From the NCBI RefSeq assembly GCF_030812415.1, contig NZ_JAUSST010000007.1, positions 310,001 through 374,000 of the forward strand: 64,000 nucleotides of DNA. Reading direction: 5' to 3'. The first letter of the stretch is position 1. The number at the start of each line of letters is the position of its first letter. Shown here one piece after another: positions 61,021 to 64,000 of this stretch. The translations under genes and the position numbers were made by a program. This stretch comes from Paenibacillus harenae. Lineage in GTDB: Bacteria; Bacillota; Bacilli; Paenibacillales; Paenibacillaceae. The notes below the pieces were generated by a model, which ran no database searches, was not told where the DNA came from, and saw nothing but the letters and a program-made list of their open reading frames with translations.

Positions 61021-61059
61021 GTCTTCTCAGCCTTCGAGCTATCTATCGGATTCTACAAT

Positions 61060-61083
61060 AAGGCAGCCCATTAGGCCGCCCTT
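61060..61083 (-). terminator. Hairpin immediately after the glmM stop
   Basis: Minus strand AAGGGCGGCC pairs with GGCTGCCTT (one bulge) around a short loop, followed by ATTGTAG. Short T content; probably auxiliary to the stronger terminator at 60980. Confidence 0.45.
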
Positions 61084-61107
61084 CAAGTAGAATAACATGT
61101 TTTACCA

Positions 61108-62448
61108 TTAACCAAGCTCACTTTTAACGACGTCAGCGATCTGGGCAACGTAAGCTTCCACTTGATCCTTGTCCGGACCTTCCGCCATGACGCGGATCAG
61201 CGACTCCGTGCCAGACGGACGAACAAGCACGCGGCCGTTGTCGCCAAGCTCGTTCTCTACTTGCTTCACCGCTTCCTCGATTGCTGCATTGCCTTGGTAC
61301 CGGCTCTTGTCTTCGACACGAACGTTAACGAGCACCTGCGGGAACTTGCGCATCAGCTCTTTGAGCTCGCTCAGCTTCTTGCCCGATGCCGCCAGCGTAT
61401 CGACTAGCTGCAGAGCCGTCAGAATGCCGTCTCCCGTCGTAATGTAATCGAGGAAGATGACATGGCCGGATTGCTCGCCGCCAAGGTTATAGCCGCCGCG
61501 ACGCATCTCTTCCATGACGTAACGGTCGCCGACAGCCGTCTGAGCCGTCTTCAGACCAATCTTCTCCGAGCCTTTGAAGAAGCCGATATTGGCCATGACC
61601 GTCGTTACGACCGTGTCATGGTTCAGCTTGCCCGCACGCTTCATCGCATCGCCGATGATGCATAGAATGAAGTCGCCGTCCACTTCTTCCCCCTTCTCGT
61701 CGATCGCGATCAAGCGATCGGCGTCGCCGTCGAAGGAGAGGCCCAGATGTGCGCCATGCTTCAACACTTCCTCGCGCAGATACTCCGGATGCGTCGAACC
61801 GACGCCCGCATTAATGTTAAGGCCGTCCGGCTCGGCGCCTACCGTAATGATATCCGCGCCAAGCTCGCGGAATACGGTCGGAGCGAGCTCGTAAGCTGCG
61901 CCGTTCGCGCAGTCCAGAACGATCTTCAGGCCGATGAAATCGCCCTTGATCGTCGTTTTCAAATAATCCAAGTATTGCTGCTTCGCTCCGTCATAGATCG
62001 ATACAGCGCCTATCTCGCCGCCCTCAGGACGCGGCAGCTCGTCGACTGCCGCATCGATAAGCGCTTCGATCTCAAGCTCCGTGTCATCCGACAGCTTGAA
62101 GCCGTCGCCGCCGAAAAACTTAATGCCGTTATCCTCGACCGGATTATGCGAAGCGGAAATCATAACGCCAGCGTCAGCGTTAAGCTCGCGTGTAATATAA
62201 GCGACGGCAGGTGTCGATACGACGCCTAAGCGTACGACGTTAGCGCCAATCGACAACAAGCCTGCAATAAGCGCGGATTCCAGCATCGGGCCGGAGATAC
62301 GCGTATCGAGACCGATTACGACGACCGGGCTCTCTGCCTTTCTTGTAAGTACGTAACCGCCACAGCGGCCGATCTTGTATGCCAGCTCAGGCGTAAGCTC
62401 TCTATTTGCAACGCCGCGTACGCCGTCAGTTCCGAAATATTTCCCCAT
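61108..62448 (-). CDS. glmM: Phosphoglucosamine mutase
   Basis: 446 residues of the alpha-D-phosphohexomutase superfamily: [15 protein letters not shown] start, active-site Ser100 in [17 protein letters not shown], metal loop [11 protein letters not shown], sugar loop [10 protein letters not shown] and phosphate loop [15 protein letters not shown]. It converts glucosamine-6-phosphate to glucosamine-1-phosphate. Start at ATG 62448 (AGGAG 10 bases upstream, family-typical N-terminus); ATG 62454 would have only 4 bases of spacing. Third gene of the cdaA-cdaR-glmM cluster, whose CdaA activity GlmM is known to modulate. Confidence 0.96.
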   Translation of the reverse strand: MGKYFGTDGVRGVANRELTPELAYKIGRCGGYVLTRKAESPVVVIGLDTRISGPMLESALIAGLLSIGANVVRLGVVSTPAVAYITRELNADAGVMISASHNPVEDNGIKFFGGDGFKLSDDTELEIEALIDAAVDELPRPEGGEIGAVSIYDGAKQQYLDYLKTTIKGDFIGLKIVLDCANGAAYELAPTVFRELGADIITVGAEPDGLNINAGVGSTHPEYLREEVLKHGAHLGLSFDGDADRLIAIDEKGEEVDGDFILCIIGDAMKRAGKLNHDTVVTTVMANIGFFKGSEKIGLKTAQTAVGDRYVMEEMRRGGYNLGGEQSGHVIFLDYITTGDGILTALQLVDTLAASGKKLSELKELMRKFPQVLVNVRVEDKSRYQGNAAIEEAVKQVENELGDNGRVLVRPSGTESLIRVMAEGPDKDQVEAYVAQIADVVKSELG

Positions 62449-62495
62449 TTTCATTTTTCTCCTTTATTCACATGTTATAAGAACGACCCGTTGCT

Positions 62496-63896
62496 TCATT
62501 GATTGCCACTATTCGTTGCGTTACCGCTTGCATTGCCGTTACCGCTTCCCGGATCAGGAGTGGCGGCGGGCGTATCGGTTGGCGTCGTACCCGTCTCGAC
62601 CGACGGCGGTTCCTCTTCCGTACCCGCTCCAGCCGCCCCCTCATCCACGATCTCGATCGTAACGGATAGCGACCGGCCGTCCCCAACCGATGTCTGCACA
62701 TAGGCTGGAAGCGCTATGTCCAGCGGTATTGTATGAACGCCTGGTCCAAGACCGGCGACATTCGCTGCAATCGTAATCTGACTTGCTTCCAGCTTGGAGA
62801 GGACGGATCCCGCTCCGCTTACCGTCAAGTCGTACTTGCCGGACTCCGGCGCTCGAACGACAGCCTTTAACCCTTCAGCAAGCTCTTCTATATTTATGGT
62901 CATACCGCTAAAAGTGCGCGTCTCCGTCGGATCAACAAATACGCTGATCGAGATCTCTTCCGGATCGACGGACTTAATGCCGTCAATAAGCTGCGTCTTC
63001 ACATTGAATGTCCCGGAGCTCTTCACCTTCGACAAGTCGACTACGACACCGTCATAGACCGTTAACCCATCGACTGTTTTCTGATCGCCGTAGACGGTAA
63101 CCTCTTCAATCCCCGGTTTAATCGATTCAATGCTGACTCCGTCCGGCAAAGTACCCGTATAACGAAGCTGTACCGGCACCTTCTTGAAAGGCAGCGTAAT
63201 CTTGACCTCGACCATAATATTGGTCGGATCAACGATCGCATTCGTCATTTCCAAGCCGTCTGCATCGTAGACGACGATTTTCGCTTTCTTCTCCGTGACC
63301 GTCTTGTCCGCACCCTCAATGTTAACGGACGCCACGACGCTTCCGACGCGCTCCATATCGTCCTTGGGCAAAGTCACTTGAACGCCGGCTTCGCCTGTCT
63401 CCGTCGAGAATGTAACCGCCGCAGGTTCTCCCGCGACAAAACCTTCCGCCGGCTTGCCCTCCGCAACGACCTGCAGATCGAACGTCTTCGTTACGATTTC
63501 CTCCATCTGCACCGTTACCGTTCGCGGCGACATCGATACGAGCTGAATACCTTTAGGCAATTTTACAACGAGGGGCAATTCCTGAATGCCTGGTTTCGCG
63601 TCGCTAACATCCACGATCACTTTATAATCGTCGATCGAGGAAGCCGTCAGCAGATCGGACAGCTTGCCTTGCACGTCGATTCGCACAACGGTCGGCTCCA
63701 TCGCCGTCAGGGCGAACTTCTCCGTATCGAGTCCCTCAACGTTGATCTTCGCCGCTTCAATCGTCTTCGTATCGATTGACGATGTAACCGTCTGCGGCGA
63801 GGAATCGGGATCGATATGCACGACCGCCCATAACAACAGCGCAAGCACTAACGAAATAATTTTAAGCGCAGTCGGGTGACTTAGCCACTTATCCAT
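62496..63896 (-). CDS. cdaR: YbbR domain protein CdaR, regulator of diadenylate cyclase
   Basis: 466 residues: short N-terminal cytoplasmic part, one membrane helix (LKIISLVLALLLWAVVHI, about 11-28), then four extracytoplasmic YbbR repeats (about 45-420) with recurring patterns such as LPKGIQLVSMSPRTVTVQME and LPDGVSIESIKPGIEEVTVYG. The tail is low-complexity Gly/Asn/Thr/Pro. CdaR modulates the c-di-AMP synthase CdaA. It overlaps the cdaA stop by 8 bases; AAGGAGGAGG precedes ATG 63896. Confidence 0.95.
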   Translation of the reverse strand: MDKWLSHPTALKIISLVLALLLWAVVHIDPDSSPQTVTSSIDTKTIEAAKINVEGLDTEKFALTAMEPTVVRIDVQGKLSDLLTASSIDDYKVIVDVSDAKPGIQELPLVVKLPKGIQLVSMSPRTVTVQMEEIVTKTFDLQVVAEGKPAEGFVAGEPAAVTFSTETGEAGVQVTLPKDDMERVGSVVASVNIEGADKTVTEKKAKIVVYDADGLEMTNAIVDPTNIMVEVKITLPFKKVPVQLRYTGTLPDGVSIESIKPGIEEVTVYGDQKTVDGLTVYDGVVVDLSKVKSSGTFNVKTQLIDGIKSVDPEEISISVFVDPTETRTFSGMTINIEELAEGLKAVVRAPESGKYDLTVSGAGSVLSKLEASQITIAANVAGLGPGVHTIPLDIALPAYVQTSVGDGRSLSVTIEIVDEGAAGAGTEEEPPSVETGTTPTDTPAATPDPGSGNGNASGNATNSGNQ

Positions 63897-64000
63897 GGCC
63901 TCCTCCTTTCCGCTTGAAGAACGACGAAATCGACATAATCGACTTCTCCTTGCTCTTCGGGCTTGTCTTCGGCGTCAGCTCCTCGAACAGCTTCGAGATA
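63889..64000 (-). CDS. cdaA: Diadenylate cyclase CdaA, C-terminal end (partial)
   Basis: Only the last 36 codons are in the window: ISKLFEELTPKTSPKSKEKS, then IMSISSFFKRKGGGHG and a stop at 63889. The basic, Ser/Lys-rich tail without a domain and the position directly upstream of cdaR and glmM identify it as the end of the membrane-bound c-di-AMP synthase. The catalytic domain is outside the window. Confidence 0.75.
   Translation of the reverse strand, partial: ISKLFEELTPKTSPKSKEKSIMSISSFFKRKGGGHG

Noticed and set aside
1-64000. Search by eye for CRISPR arrays, rRNA and tRNA genes
   Set aside because: No regularly spaced identical repeats with unique spacers, no rRNA signature sequences and no recognisable tRNA cloverleaf were found.

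Overview
The window reads as a chromosomal piece of a Paenibacillus-like, spore-forming Firmicute (order Paenibacillales). The evidence is S-layer-homology proteins, a GerA-type spore germination operon, LplB/YtcP-type sugar transporters wired to YesM/YesN-type two-component systems, frequent TTG starts behind strong GGAGG ribosome sites, and a cdaA-cdaR-glmM-glmS block with a glmS ribozyme. Assignments come from reading motifs by eye; no database search was run.

Layout. 0-8.2 kb: a small [2Fe-2S] protein, two secreted SLH-type proteins, an SRPBCC protein, a frameshifted YwqK-like gene, a pair of small membrane proteins, a divergent AraC/SDR pair and a sensor-domain membrane protein. 8.3-16.1 kb: a sugar importer (two permeases and a binding lipoprotein) followed by its histidine kinase, a short AraC-type response regulator and a second binding lipoprotein. 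16.3-19.4 kb: a three-gene catabolic operon (Gfo/Idh/MocA dehydrogenase, TIM-barrel isomerase, cupin) divergent from an XRE-cupin regulator, with paired operators and a perfect CcpA cre site between them. 19.5-24.1 kb: an alpha-glucan phosphorylase, gene remnants and an HxlR/NmrA pair. 24.1-35.2 kb: a plant-polysaccharide block with a decayed beta-helix hydrolase, a rhamnogalacturonan acetylesterase-like SGNH enzyme, GH115 and GH43 enzymes, a second importer and a second two-component system. 35.6-48.1 kb: remnants, a small lipoprotein, the ger operon, SDRs, two paralogous AraC regulators flanking an LtrA membrane protein, and a response regulator that lacks its phospho-acceptor. 48.8-57.4 kb: beta-glucuronidase, a third importer and a third two-component system. 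57.5-64 kb: a lipoprotein, a broken XRE gene, then glmS (with ribozyme), glmM, cdaR and the end of cdaA.

How it fits together. Three importer/two-component modules and several glycosidases suggest sensing, uptake and intracellular breakdown of glucuronic-acid-bearing plant polysaccharide. Pseudogenes of the same functional class (LamG domain, sugar permease, beta-helix hydrolase, phosphodiester glycosidase) show active turnover of this repertoire.

The most striking non-genic signal is a set of five copies of a 20-bp repeat at 58508-58615, ending in a terminal TGT/ACA only 24 bp past the glmS stop codon. This has the architecture and position of a Tn7-like transposon end at attTn7, but no tns genes are visible anywhere in the window.
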